This document shows positions 7,897 through 17,682 of a stretch of DNA of 64,000 nucleotides, one piece after another (within the stretch, counting starts at the first letter, position 1; each line of letters opens with the position of its first letter). The notes beneath the pieces were generated by a model, which was not told where the DNA came from, did no database searches, and worked only from the letters and a program-made list of their open reading frames with translations. Made by a program: the position numbers and the translations under genes. Origin of the DNA: Alphaproteobacteria bacterium (lineage in GTDB: Bacteria > Pseudomonadota > Alphaproteobacteria > Micavibrionales > Micavibrionaceae); contig JAJFGV010000113.1 in the NCBI GenBank assembly GCA_021775965.1, positions 1-64,000 of the forward strand. The letters are read 5' to 3'.

Positions 7897-10674
7897 ATGA
7901 GTGCCGAATCCGCCCCAAAAGCCACCGCCAAGATCGCCCTGCCGGACATTCCCGCGTTGTGCGTCAATGCCAGTGAAGCGGCGATTTTAACCCCTGAAGG
8001 CGAGATCAGGACCTGTTCGCATGAACAAGCGCGGCTTCTCATCCATAAAAAGGCGGTTCTGGTTTGTCATGCGCCATATGTGCGCGGGCGATTGGGGCTA
8101 GATGAATTTCAGGCTTTTGATGTGCTCGAGCTGTTTGCGTTTACGCATCCGACTTTATTTGCTGTGCCCACCGTGCATGGCCTCAGCAAAGTTCTGGGTG
8201 TTAACGAGCGAGGGAGTTTTGAGGATCTGCCCCCTACCCTGTTCAATATTACCAAAGCACTCCTTACCGATTTGCAAAATGATCCGTTGAAGGAGAAAGC
8301 GGCGGCGCTGCCGATTGCCGGGGTGATGGGGCTGGGCGGAAAAGGATGGCCGTGGGCACCGTTCATTTTCGAAGCGCTGGGCGAAGAATACGATCCGAAG
8401 GTGCCGTATAACGGGCGGGCGGCGCTCAATATCTGGAGGAAGTTGCCCGAATGGGCGGAAGAGGCCCCCGAGCCGCCGCCATCGCACCATGCCGTCACCG
8501 GAGAAGAAAGCCGCGAACGTTTGCAGTCTTTGTTGGGTGATAATTCCGAGCAGCGCCCAGAGCAGATTGAATATGCAACGCAGGCCACGGCGGCGTTTGC
8601 GCCGGTGCAGGAAGAAGGTCAGCCAAAAGTGGTGTTGGCTGAGGCTGGAACCGGGGTTGGGAAGACGCTCGGTTATCTGGCACCGGCATCAGTGTGGGCA
8701 GAAAAGAACAAGGGCAGCGTCTGGATTTCGACGTTCACGAAGAATTTGCAGCGCCAGATCGATCAGGAGCTGGATCGTTTGTATCCCGATGCGGAAGTTA
8801 AAGACGCGCATGTGTCTGTGCGTAAAGGACGCGAGAATTATTTGTGTTTGCTGAATTTGGAAGAAACCGCCGCGGGGTCCGAAGTTGCACGCCACCCCAA
8901 TCATGCGGTAGCCGCCGGGATTATGACGCGCTGGGCGGCGGCTTCAAAAGACGGAGATTTATCGGGCGGAGATTTTCCGGGGTGGTTGCCGGGACTGCTC
9001 GGGTTTCAACATACGAGTGGTTTAGCCGACCGGCGCGGCGAATGTATTTATTCGGCCTGCGATCATTACCACAAATGTTTTGTTGAGCGGTCTGTGCGCA
9101 AAGCCAAGCGCGCGAAGCTGGTGATTGCCAATCACGCGCTGGTGATGATTCAAACGGCGCTCTCCAGTCCCGGCGATGAAATGCCCTCGCGTTATGTGTT
9201 CGATGAGGGGCACCATTTGTTTGCTGCTGCTGATAGTGCTTTTGCCGCGCATTTGAGTGCACAGGAAACCACGGATTTGCGGCGGTGGTTGCTGGGGGCC
9301 GAAGGCGGGCAGCGCAGAAGCCGTGCGCGGGGCCTGAAGCGGCGGGTTGAGGATTTAATCTCTGGCGATATGGAAGCAGAGAAACTGTTGAACGATATTC
9401 TTGTTGGGGCGCAGGCACTCACGGCGACGGGGTGGACGCGGCGGCTAAAGGATAACAATCCGTCCGGTCCGTGCGAAAGTTTTTTGCTGCTGATTTACAA
9501 ACAGGTTCATGCCCGTGCCGAAGGGGCGCACGGGCCGTATTCGATGGAAACGCAAACGCGTCCGCTGATTGAAGGTATGGATGAAGCAGCCAGTGATTTG
9601 AAAAAAGATTTAATGCGCCTGCAAAAACCGATGAGCGCGATGATTGCCTTGCTGCGGAAAAAGCTGGCCGATGATAAAGGTATGATGGATAGTGATACGC
9701 GCAAACGGCTTGATGCGGTAGCGCAAGCATTGGAACGGCGCGCAAAGATGACGATTGCCGCGTGGATTGATATGCTGAGCACATTGCAACAGGACGAACC
9801 ACCAAAAGAATTTGTCGACTGGATGGAAGTAGAACGCATTGATGGCCGCGCGATTGATGTCGGGCTATACCGCCATTACGTTGACCCGATGAAACCGTTT
9901 GCAGCCGCGATTGAGCCCCATATGCAGGGTATGGCGGTAACCTCAGCCACGTTACTGGATGGCACGGGGGATTCAGAGAAAGACTGGGCGGCGGCGCGGC
10001 AACGCACCGGGGTGGATTATCTTTCGCTGGCGCCGCATCAGGTGGCGGTGAACTCGCCGTTTGATTACCCGGCACAGACCAAGGTTTTTATTATTAATGA
10101 CGTGCGCAAGGATGATTTGGGTCAGGTGTCGGGGGCTTATCGTGCATTGTTTGAGGCATCGGGCGGTGGCGGGCTCGGATTGTTTACAGCTATCTCGCGT
10201 TTGCGGGCCGTTCATAACAAGATAGCATTGCCGCTTGAGGAAATTGCATTGCCGCTTTACAGCCAGCATGTCGATGATATTGATGCCGGGACGTTGGTCG
10301 ATATGTTTCGTGATGATATTCATTCTTGTTTGCTTGGCACCGATGCTATCCGTGATGGGGTGGATGTTCCGGGTGAGTCTTTGCGGCTGATTGTGTTTGA
10401 CCGTGTGCCGTGGTCGCGGCCAACCATTTTGCACAAGTCGAGGCGTGAGGCCTTTGGTGGCCGGGCTTATGATGAGATGATCACGCGGCTGAAATTAAAA
10501 CAGGCATTTGGTCGCCTGATTCGCCGCAGCAGTGACAAGGGTGTGTTTGTGATGCTGGACGGAGCCCTGCCCTCGCGGCTATTCGGGGCTTTTCCAGAAG
10601 GCGTGGAGGTCCAGAAAACCGGGCTTTCTGACGCCACGGCACAAATTACAGCCTTCTTAAGTGTGGAAAAGTGA
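7897..10674 (+). CDS. DinG/XPD-like superfamily 2 DNA helicase with Fe-S cluster
   Basis: This 925-residue ATP-dependent helicase resembles DinG/YoaA, which unwind recombination and replication intermediates 5' to 3'. Walker A GTGVGKT is at 251-257 and a DEGH box (436-439) replaces DEAH. Four Cys (317, 383, 388, 394) between them match the 4Fe-4S site of the XPD family. The helicase C-terminal signature (RDGVDVPGESLRLIVFDRVP) lies near residues 822-841. The first 110 residues look like a worn DnaQ-type exonuclease fragment (CHAPYV, then FDVLELF and HGLSKVLG) without an evident catalytic DxE, so nuclease activity is doubtful. The start is ATG at 7897 with no strong ribosome binding site. The gene stands alone ahead of the pab operon. 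Confidence 0.9.
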   Translation: MSAESAPKATAKIALPDIPALCVNASEAAILTPEGEIRTCSHEQARLLIHKKAVLVCHAPYVRGRLGLDEFQAFDVLELFAFTHPTLFAVPTVHGLSKVLGVNERGSFEDLPPTLFNITKALLTDLQNDPLKEKAAALPIAGVMGLGGKGWPWAPFIFEALGEEYDPKVPYNGRAALNIWRKLPEWAEEAPEPPPSHHAVTGEESRERLQSLLGDNSEQRPEQIEYATQATAAFAPVQEEGQPKVVLAEAGTGVGKTLGYLAPASVWAEKNKGSVWISTFTKNLQRQIDQELDRLYPDAEVKDAHVSVRKGRENYLCLLNLEETAAGSEVARHPNHAVAAGIMTRWAAASKDGDLSGGDFPGWLPGLLGFQHTSGLADRRGECIYSACDHYHKCFVERSVRKAKRAKLVIANHALVMIQTALSSPGDEMPSRYVFDEGHHLFAAADSAFAAHLSAQETTDLRRWLLGAEGGQRRSRARGLKRRVEDLISGDMEAEKLLNDILVGAQALTATGWTRRLKDNNPSGPCESFLLLIYKQVHARAEGAHGPYSMETQTRPLIEGMDEAASDLKKDLMRLQKPMSAMIALLRKKLADDKGMMDSDTRKRLDAVAQALERRAKMTIAAWIDMLSTLQQDEPPKEFVDWMEVERIDGRAIDVGLYRHYVDPMKPFAAAIEPHMQGMAVTSATLLDGTGDSEKDWAAARQRTGVDYLSLAPHQVAVNSPFDYPAQTKVFIINDVRKDDLGQVSGAYRALFEASGGGGLGLFTAISRLRAVHNKIALPLEEIALPLYSQHVDDIDAGTLVDMFRDDIHSCLLGTDAIRDGVDVPGESLRLIVFDRVPWSRPTILHKSRREAFGGRAYDEMITRLKLKQAFGRLIRRSSDKGVFVMLDGALPSRLFGAFPEGVEVQKTGLSDATAQITAFLSVEK

Positions 10675-10754
10675 TTCTTTGTAATTTTATTATCCCCGGC
10701 CTTCTTGCACACTGGCAGAAAACGTCTACATAAGTGTGCATGGGCCGAATATCG

Positions 10755-12170
10755 ATGAAACCTTTTATTCATGAGCTAGCAGGATTTGATCCGCTTGAAG
10801 CTTTCGCGGCTGTGTCTGACATGCCGTATAGCCTGCTGCTGGACAGCGCCGATCCTGATCACCCGGGAAGCCGTTACTCCTTTGTCGTCTGTCATCCGAT
10901 TGAAACGATTGAATCCAAAAACGGGCTGATTACTGTGACCAACTGGGAGCAGCAAACGAGTTTTGATGGTGATCCTTTTGCACTGATTAAAGACCGCATG
11001 GAAAGCTGGGTTGAAAATACCGAGCATGTTCATGGCTTACCGCCATTTCAAGGTGGGGCCGCCGGATTTTTTGGTTATGATCTCGGGCGGTGCCTTGAAG
11101 ATTTACCTTCGAGCGCCGAAGACAATCCCGATATGCCAGATATGGCGATCGGTATTTACGATCAGGTTCTCGCCCATGATCACATCCAGGAAAAAACCTG
11201 GCTGATCACCCATGCGCGCAGCGAAAGCGAAGCGCGGGTGAAGCAAAAATATGTATTACGACTTTTTGGTCAGCCGATCAATGTGCGTGCGCATGAGCAA
11301 AGCGATTTACAGTGGGAGCCGAATTTCGAGGCCCCCGATTACAAGGATCAAATCTGCAAAGTCATTGATTATATTGAAGGCGGCGATGTGTTTCAGGTCA
11401 ATCTGGCGCAGCGTTTTGATGCCGCTTTGCCGGAGAATTTCTCACCGTTTGCGCATTATCTGAAGCTGCGTGAAGTGAACCCGGCGCCGTTCGCGTCCTA
11501 TATGGATTTGGGAGCGGTGAAAATATCGTCGGCCTCGCCGGAGCAGTTTTTGCGGGTGCAGGATGGCAAAGTTGAAACCCGACCGATCAAGGGAACGCGC
11601 CCAGCCGTTGAAGATCCGGCCATTGACCGGCTGTACCGCAACTCTTTAGAAAACTCAGAAAAAGATAAAGCCGAAAATACGATGATTGTCGATTTGCTCC
11701 GCAATGATCTGTCGAAGGTTTGTAAAAAGAAAAGTATTGAAGCGACTGAGCTGTGCAAGCTTGAGAGTTTCGCCAGCGTGCATCATCTGGTGTCTACCGT
11801 GAAGGGTGAGTTGAAAAGCAGCAAGAATGCGCTCGACCTGATGCGCGGCTGCTTCCCTGGCGGGTCAGTGACCGGCGCGCCAAAAATCCGCGCGATGGAA
11901 ATTATTGAAGAGCTGGAGCCAACGCGGCGCGGGCCCTATTGTGGTGCCATGGCCTATATCGGCTTTGACGGCACGATGGATAGCAGCATCCTTATCCGCA
12001 CGCTGGTTTATGATGGCAATCAGGTCAGCTTGCAGACCGGCGGCGGTATTGTTGCTGATTCCAAGCCCGATGAAGAATATCAGGAGACCTTTGACAAGGC
12101 TGATGCGATTTTCCGCAGCTTTCAGGACGATAGCAATATTCATGTTGAAGATTTGGCGGAAAGCGCCTAA
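10755..12170 (+). CDS. pabB: Aminodeoxychorismate synthase component I
   Basis: This 471-residue chorismate-binding enzyme converts chorismate, with ammonia from the PabA subunit, to 4-amino-4-deoxychorismate for folate synthesis. The family core is clear: ETRPIKGTRP, NTMIVDLLRNDLSKVC, then FPGGSVTGAPK. The N-terminal DPLEAF and LDSA segments are typical of PabB rather than TrpE, and the downstream pabA-pabC order supports this over anthranilate synthase. The start is taken at 10755 because homologues begin near this point; ATG at 10740 is possible, and neither has a strong ribosome binding site. It heads the pabB-pabA-pabC operon. Confidence 0.9.
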   Translation: MKPFIHELAGFDPLEAFAAVSDMPYSLLLDSADPDHPGSRYSFVVCHPIETIESKNGLITVTNWEQQTSFDGDPFALIKDRMESWVENTEHVHGLPPFQGGAAGFFGYDLGRCLEDLPSSAEDNPDMPDMAIGIYDQVLAHDHIQEKTWLITHARSESEARVKQKYVLRLFGQPINVRAHEQSDLQWEPNFEAPDYKDQICKVIDYIEGGDVFQVNLAQRFDAALPENFSPFAHYLKLREVNPAPFASYMDLGAVKISSASPEQFLRVQDGKVETRPIKGTRPAVEDPAIDRLYRNSLENSEKDKAENTMIVDLLRNDLSKVCKKKSIEATELCKLESFASVHHLVSTVKGELKSSKNALDLMRGCFPGGSVTGAPKIRAMEIIEELEPTRRGPYCGAMAYIGFDGTMDSSILIRTLVYDGNQVSLQTGGGIVADSKPDEEYQETFDKADAIFRSFQDDSNIHVEDLAESA

Positions 12171-12212
12171 TCCTGGCTTGTACCCCCTTCCCCATTGTGG
12201 TTTAAAGATACG

Positions 12213-12806
12213 ATGTTTCTAGTCATCGATAATTATGATTCCTTTGTTTACAATCTGGCGCGCTATGTCGAGCTGGCGGGTGGTGAATGCGAAATCGTGC
12301 GCAATGATGTCATCAGCATTGAAGCGGTAAAATCTCTGCAGCCCGAGGGGATTGTTCTCTCACCTGGTCCGTGCACGCCGAAGGATGCCGGGATATGTGT
12401 TGAGCTGGTGAAAGAGATGGGTGCAGACACGCCGATCCTTGGTGTTTGTCTTGGTCATCAATGTATCGGTGAGGCGTATGGCGGGCAGACCATTCGTAGC
12501 GAAACGCCGATACACGGCAAGTCCTGCACGATCACACATAACGCCCGTGATATTTTTAACGGCGTCCCAAGCCCGATGCAGGCTGGGCGTTATCATTCTT
12601 TAATCACGGAATTACCGGGAAATTCACCTTTGATGGTGACGGCCAATACGGATGACACCATCATGGCCATGCAACACAAAACCCACCCGGTATATGGCGT
12701 GCAGTTTCACCCGGAATCGGTGCTGACGCCACACGGGCTAAGCATTATTGAGAATTTCACAGAGATTGCACGGCACTGGCAGGCGCAGAACAGGCGCGCC
12801 GCATGA
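12213..12806 (+). CDS. pabA: Aminodeoxychorismate/anthranilate synthase glutamine amidotransferase
   Basis: This 197-residue class I glutamine amidotransferase supplies ammonia to PabB. It begins with the family hallmark VIDNYDSFVYNL, carries the nucleophile in GVCLGHQ (Cys77 region), and ends with the His-Glu pair in YGVQFHPESV. Length is usual. Start at 12213 matches homologues; the upstream in-frame ATG at 12195 would add six odd residues. Its stop overlaps the ATG of pabC (ATGA), showing translational coupling. In many bacteria one such subunit also serves tryptophan synthesis; whether this one does cannot be told here. Confidence 0.92.
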   Translation: MFLVIDNYDSFVYNLARYVELAGGECEIVRNDVISIEAVKSLQPEGIVLSPGPCTPKDAGICVELVKEMGADTPILGVCLGHQCIGEAYGGQTIRSETPIHGKSCTITHNARDIFNGVPSPMQAGRYHSLITELPGNSPLMVTANTDDTIMAMQHKTHPVYGVQFHPESVLTPHGLSIIENFTEIARHWQAQNRRAA

Positions 12807-13606
12807 CCATCTGGCACAATCAGAGATTCAAGGACGACAACACGCCGATTTTTTCTTCAACCGATCGTATGCGTCTGGGTGATGGGGTTTTTGATACCAT
12901 GCTGGCGATTAATGGCGACATCATTCACCCCAATTTGCATTTCAAAAAGATTTTGCGCCATGCTGCAGTCATGGGCATCGACGTTACAAATGATATCGAG
13001 GATATGGTTATCGCCGCCAAAGATTTACTCAAGGAAAGTCATCTTGAAGACGGTCGTGTTATTATTAATGTGATTGTATCGCGTGGGCCAGCCGAGCACG
13101 GGCTTGCTATTCCTGATCAGGCTGACACGCAGATCGCGATGCGCGCCTTTGCCGCGCCCGATCCGATGCCGGTGCCTCGAAACGTTGTTTTTGCGCGGAA
13201 TGTGCGGCGCAATGAAGGGTCACCGCTGTCTCAGATCAAGAATTTCAACTATGGCGACAATATTATGGCACTGCAGGAGGCGCGGGATAAAGGCGCGGAT
13301 GATGCCCTGATGTTTAATAACAAAGAAAATGTTGCCTGTGCAACCAGCGCCACGGTTGCGATTATCAAAGGTGATCGGATATACACGCCGCCGCTTTCAG
13401 ATGGTTGTCAGGGGGGCGTGACACGCGGCCTTTTGATGGGGCGTTACGATGTGAGCGAAAAACACTTACGCGAGGAAGATATAAGAGATGCCCATGCGCT
13501 GTATTTGATTAACTCCATTCGTGGCGCCGTAAAAATTGAAACACTGGAAGGACAGAAATATCCCATCGCCAATTTAGAAATTGATAAGGATTTTCATCTA
13601 ACATAA
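12803..13606 (+). CDS. pabC: Class IV aminotransferase, probable aminodeoxychorismate lyase
   Basis: This 267-residue pyridoxal-phosphate enzyme of fold type IV probably cleaves aminodeoxychorismate to p-aminobenzoate and pyruvate. Seen: RMRLGDGVFDTM near the N-terminus, the segment QIKNFNYGDNIMALQEAR with the likely PLP lysine (LysNFNY), and the cofactor-binding DDALMFNNKENVACAT. The family also contains branched-chain and D-amino acid aminotransferases, which sequence alone separates poorly; position directly behind pabB and pabA with an ATGA overlap argues for PabC. Confidence 0.82.
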   Translation: MTIWHNQRFKDDNTPIFSSTDRMRLGDGVFDTMLAINGDIIHPNLHFKKILRHAAVMGIDVTNDIEDMVIAAKDLLKESHLEDGRVIINVIVSRGPAEHGLAIPDQADTQIAMRAFAAPDPMPVPRNVVFARNVRRNEGSPLSQIKNFNYGDNIMALQEARDKGADDALMFNNKENVACATSATVAIIKGDRIYTPPLSDGCQGGVTRGLLMGRYDVSEKHLREEDIRDAHALYLINSIRGAVKIETLEGQKYPIANLEIDKDFHLT

Positions 13607-13610
13607 GAAT

Positions 13611-14519
13611 ATGACCGACAAAAAAACACTCACCGTTTATCTTGGCTCCTCCGGCCACACCAAACCCGTTTTCCGCGAAACCGCGAAGAAGATGGGAACT
13701 ATTATTGGCGAAGGAGACATGAAACTCGTCTATGGCGGCATGGATGCCGGGCTGATGGGGATTGTCGCACAAGCCGCACTGGACGCCGGCGCCAACGTGA
13801 CCGGCATTATTCCGCGCCGGCTAAAAGATAGTGAGCGCATGCTGGACGGCATCACCGAAACCATCATTGTTGACGATTTGTGGGACCGCAAAAAACGGAT
13901 GTTTGCCCTGGCCGATGCGGTCATTACGCTACCCGGTGGTTACGGCACGCTGGATGAGACGTCCGAGGTTTTATACTGGGGCAAGCTTGGCCTGCACAAT
14001 AAGCCGTTGGTTCTGGTGAACACAGAAAATTACTGGGATGATCTGATTGGATTTTTGAAACCCCTGCCTGATTTTGATGAGCGGTTTTTGATTGTGGTGG
14101 ATAGTGTTGATGATGTTATTCCGGCGCTTGAAAGCTGGAGCGCGCCGCCATCTGTTGAGGAACCCGACCATTACCCCCATTTCGAAGATGAAATTACCCG
14201 CGATACGAATGAGCCGATTATCATGGACAAGCCCAGCGTTGAGAATACTTACTATGTGATTTGTGCGCTGGGCCTGAAGCAGCTGGGCCGCCACAGCCGG
14301 CCGATTGGTTTTTTGAATACGGATGGGCAATTTGACGGGCTTTTGGCATGGATTAAACGCGCGGCAGAGGAAACGTTTATCACACCGAAATGCCTGGAGC
14401 TGTTTAGTGTTGCTGACAATGCGGACGATCTGCGCGATGCGTTAAAAGGACAAAGTCACGTGGCGATTGATCTGCACAATATGAAGTGGGGCCCGCGGGA
14501 GACAAAGACTAAGGCATAA
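13611..14519 (+). CDS. LOG-family (TIGR00730-like) protein with duplicated C-terminal unit
   Basis: This 302-residue protein has a Rossmann-like nucleotide-binding fold related to cytokinin riboside 5'-monophosphate phosphoribohydrolases (LOG). Residues 1-175 hold the complete family: GSSG (12-15), YGG, and PGGYGTLDE (108-116), with the catalytic Glu and Arg region. Typical members end near residue 190. Here a further 110 residues follow, and 219-278 resembles 120-172 of the same protein (LGLHNKPLVLVNTENYWDDL against LGRHSRPIGFLNTDGQFDGL), so the end looks like an internal duplication of the last helices. It follows pabC by 4 bases, so it is probably cotranscribed. It overlaps the convergent gene at 14509 by 11 bases. 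Substrate unknown. Confidence 0.85.
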   Translation: MTDKKTLTVYLGSSGHTKPVFRETAKKMGTIIGEGDMKLVYGGMDAGLMGIVAQAALDAGANVTGIIPRRLKDSERMLDGITETIIVDDLWDRKKRMFALADAVITLPGGYGTLDETSEVLYWGKLGLHNKPLVLVNTENYWDDLIGFLKPLPDFDERFLIVVDSVDDVIPALESWSAPPSVEEPDHYPHFEDEITRDTNEPIIMDKPSVENTYYVICALGLKQLGRHSRPIGFLNTDGQFDGLLAWIKRAAEETFITPKCLELFSVADNADDLRDALKGQSHVAIDLHNMKWGPRETKTKA

Positions 14520-15249
14520 CAGACAATGATGTCGGCTCGATTGAACCCTTAAGAATCTTTTCCAGCTCTTGATTCAAGCTGTTTGTATAGCGCGATAGCA
14601 AGATATTAAAAGCTCTGAAGTCCTCCTGAATAGAATTGGGGTGACCCGACACCATTTCTGTGAACAGTGAAGCCAGAGATCCCTGCAAACTCTGCTCATA
14701 ACTTATGAAGATGTTGCGCATTTGAGTGACAGCCATTTGTTTTTGTTCTGCGGTCATAAACTGTGACCGGTCAATGTAAGAAAAATCACCCCACGCCGTC
14801 ACTGCCAATTCTCTAAAATGACGATCATTATGGAGAGCAGAAATTAGCTGTCCTTTTGCAAAATCATTTCCGCAGGCTACTTCATGGGCAATACGCGAAG
14901 TTTCAGGATATGCATTAGCAGAAAACAATAAATTATTAGCTATGTCAGACAATCCCTGAAACAAAGAAAGATTCTCGCTTATCCTGTCATTTTCATTGTT
15001 ACCTATCACCCCCTGCAAAGCAATGAGCAGTCCGATTCTATTGGTTATAAACTCAAAACGAAGCGGCATAATTGACCGGTCGCAATACGCTGATTCTAAG
15101 CTTACAGCCCCAAGAACTCTGGAGAGTTGATCATGATTAATATCAGTAGGAGAAGTCTGGAGATTGAAAGCAGCCTGCGCCGACGGAATGGTCAACGCAG
15201 ATAGAGAAAATACAAACGAAAGGAGACCGGTTGTTAAAGGGTTCCTCAT
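14509..15249 (-). CDS. Secreted hypothetical protein
   Basis: This 246-residue protein starts with a clear signal peptide (basic start, hydrophobic core, cleavage near SAQA-AF at about 26-27), so it is exported to the periplasm or outside. The mature part is alpha-helical in appearance, with one Cys pair spaced widely (in AYCDRS and ACGNDF). I recognise no domain. It lies between the pab operon and the atp operon, on the atp strand but about 75 bases behind atpC, and could be transcribed by read-through. Codon use is more AT-rich than in atp genes. Confidence 0.6.
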   Translation of the reverse strand: MRNPLTTGLLSFVFSLSALTIPSAQAAFNLQTSPTDINHDQLSRVLGAVSLESAYCDRSIMPLRFEFITNRIGLLIALQGVIGNNENDRISENLSLFQGLSDIANNLLFSANAYPETSRIAHEVACGNDFAKGQLISALHNDRHFRELAVTAWGDFSYIDRSQFMTAEQKQMAVTQMRNIFISYEQSLQGSLASLFTEMVSGHPNSIQEDFRAFNILLSRYTNSLNQELEKILKGSIEPTSLSVMP

Positions 15250-15323
15250 AAAAAACGCCCCTGATTCATACTCAAAAGAGGGAAATTATAAAATTATTAC
15301 CGTTATGTCAATGAATTTTTGGG

Positions 15324-15755
15324 CTAAAAGATCGCTTCGCCGGTGACGGCGCGGCGCTTGGCCTTGGCGACCCGGATGCGGACCTCGATTTTGGCTTTGT
15401 CTGCATCTTCTGAGGCCATGCCAAGATCTTCGCTCAAATCCTTGAGTTCCTGATCGATTTCGCTCTGTTTGAGGTCTTCGAGCGGAATGGCTTCTTCGGC
15501 CAAAACGGTACAAATTTCTGCCGTCACATCGGCAAAACCACCGGCGACAAAGATTTTGCGCGGCTCTTCGTTGTTATTGGTATAAAGCGCAACGATGCCG
15601 GGGTTGAGGGATGACAAAACAGAGCTGTGGCCCGGCCCAACGCCCATTTCGCCTTCGCTGCCCGGAATAACGACCATGCTTACCGGCTCGGACACGAGTT
15701 TGCGTTCCGGTGAAACCAGTTCGAAGTCGATTGTTTGTTTTTGTGCTTCACTCAT
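15324..15755 (-). CDS. atpC: ATP synthase F1 epsilon subunit
   Basis: This 143-residue subunit of the F1 central stalk couples proton flow to catalysis and can inhibit ATP hydrolysis. The N-terminal beta-sandwich is recognisable (FELVSPERKLVSEPVSMVVIP, then EGEMGVGPGHSSVL), followed by the helical pair. Length is at the usual size. It is the last gene of the atp operon; its ATG overlaps the stop of the 77-codon gene upstream (ATGA), so translation is probably coupled to that unknown gene rather than directly to atpD. Confidence 0.95.
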   Translation of the reverse strand: MSEAQKQTIDFELVSPERKLVSEPVSMVVIPGSEGEMGVGPGHSSVLSSLNPGIVALYTNNNEEPRKIFVAGGFADVTAEICTVLAEEAIPLEDLKQSEIDQELKDLSEDLGMASEDADKAKIEVRIRVAKAKRRAVTGEAIF

Positions 15756-15985
15756 ATTACGAAATGTCCTCTTTCTATACGCTCTAGTTTAGCCTGGTCA
15801 ATATGAAGCTGCGGTCTTGTCTTATCCATCGACATAATGTTGTCTTTCCATCCTGCCGCAGATAAGATTAGTGCTACAAAAGAAATTCCTGCCCCGACAT
15901 CACTATCATAGATACATTTACTTGCTAACATAGCTCCTGCAGACAAAAGAGTAGCCTTCTCCCAAAATTTCATACTCAGTTGCAA
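15752..15985 (-). CDS. Small hypothetical protein inserted between atpD and atpC
   Basis: This 77-residue protein is not part of any ATP synthase I know. It has two hydrophobic stretches (about residues 10-24 and 30-45, the latter GAGISFVALILSAAGW) and a basic C-terminus, so it may be a small membrane protein. A strong AAGGAG sits 7 bases before a TTG at 15985; the first ATG (four codons later) is too far, so TTG is the better start. Its stop overlaps the atpC ATG (ATGA), and it begins 11 bases after atpD. The tight fit shows it is translated as part of the operon. Function unknown. Confidence 0.65.
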   Translation of the reverse strand: MQLSMKFWEKATLLSAGAMLASKCIYDSDVGAGISFVALILSAAGWKDNIMSMDKTRPQLHIDQAKLERIERGHFVI

Positions 15986-15996
15986 TTACAAACTCC

Positions 15997-17460
<1,464 letters not shown>

Positions 17461-17658
17461 CTAATTCATTTCCAAAAAACTCTGCCTTGCTTCCTCAATC
17501 ACTTGCTCAACTGGAACAATCCGCATAGGAGCTCCTTCCGCCCCATCAGAACGCGTCGCAGCCTTTCCTGCAGGGAAACGCCTCACTGTAACTTGTCCAC
17601 CCACTGCGCTTTCTCTTATGCCCCGAGCAATCTTTGTAAATTCTTGTTCTCTATCCAT
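17461..17658 (-). CDS. Small hypothetical protein inserted between atpG and atpD
   Basis: This 65-residue soluble, mixed-charge protein has no recognisable domain. It starts at an ATG with GGGAG at 8 bases, giving good support for translation. The N-terminal half is basic (ARGIRES, VTVRRFPAGK) and the C-terminal end is an acidic helix. It lies 24 bases after atpG and 36 bases before atpD, on the same strand, so it must be in the atp transcript. Alphaproteobacterial ATP synthase regulators such as the zeta subunit are longer and look different; I do not claim a match. Confidence 0.6.
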   Translation of the reverse strand: MDREQEFTKIARGIRESAVGGQVTVRRFPAGKAATRSDGAEGAPMRIVPVEQVIEEARQSFLEMN

Positions 17659-17682
17659 CTCAATTACTCCCTTTACTCAGTT

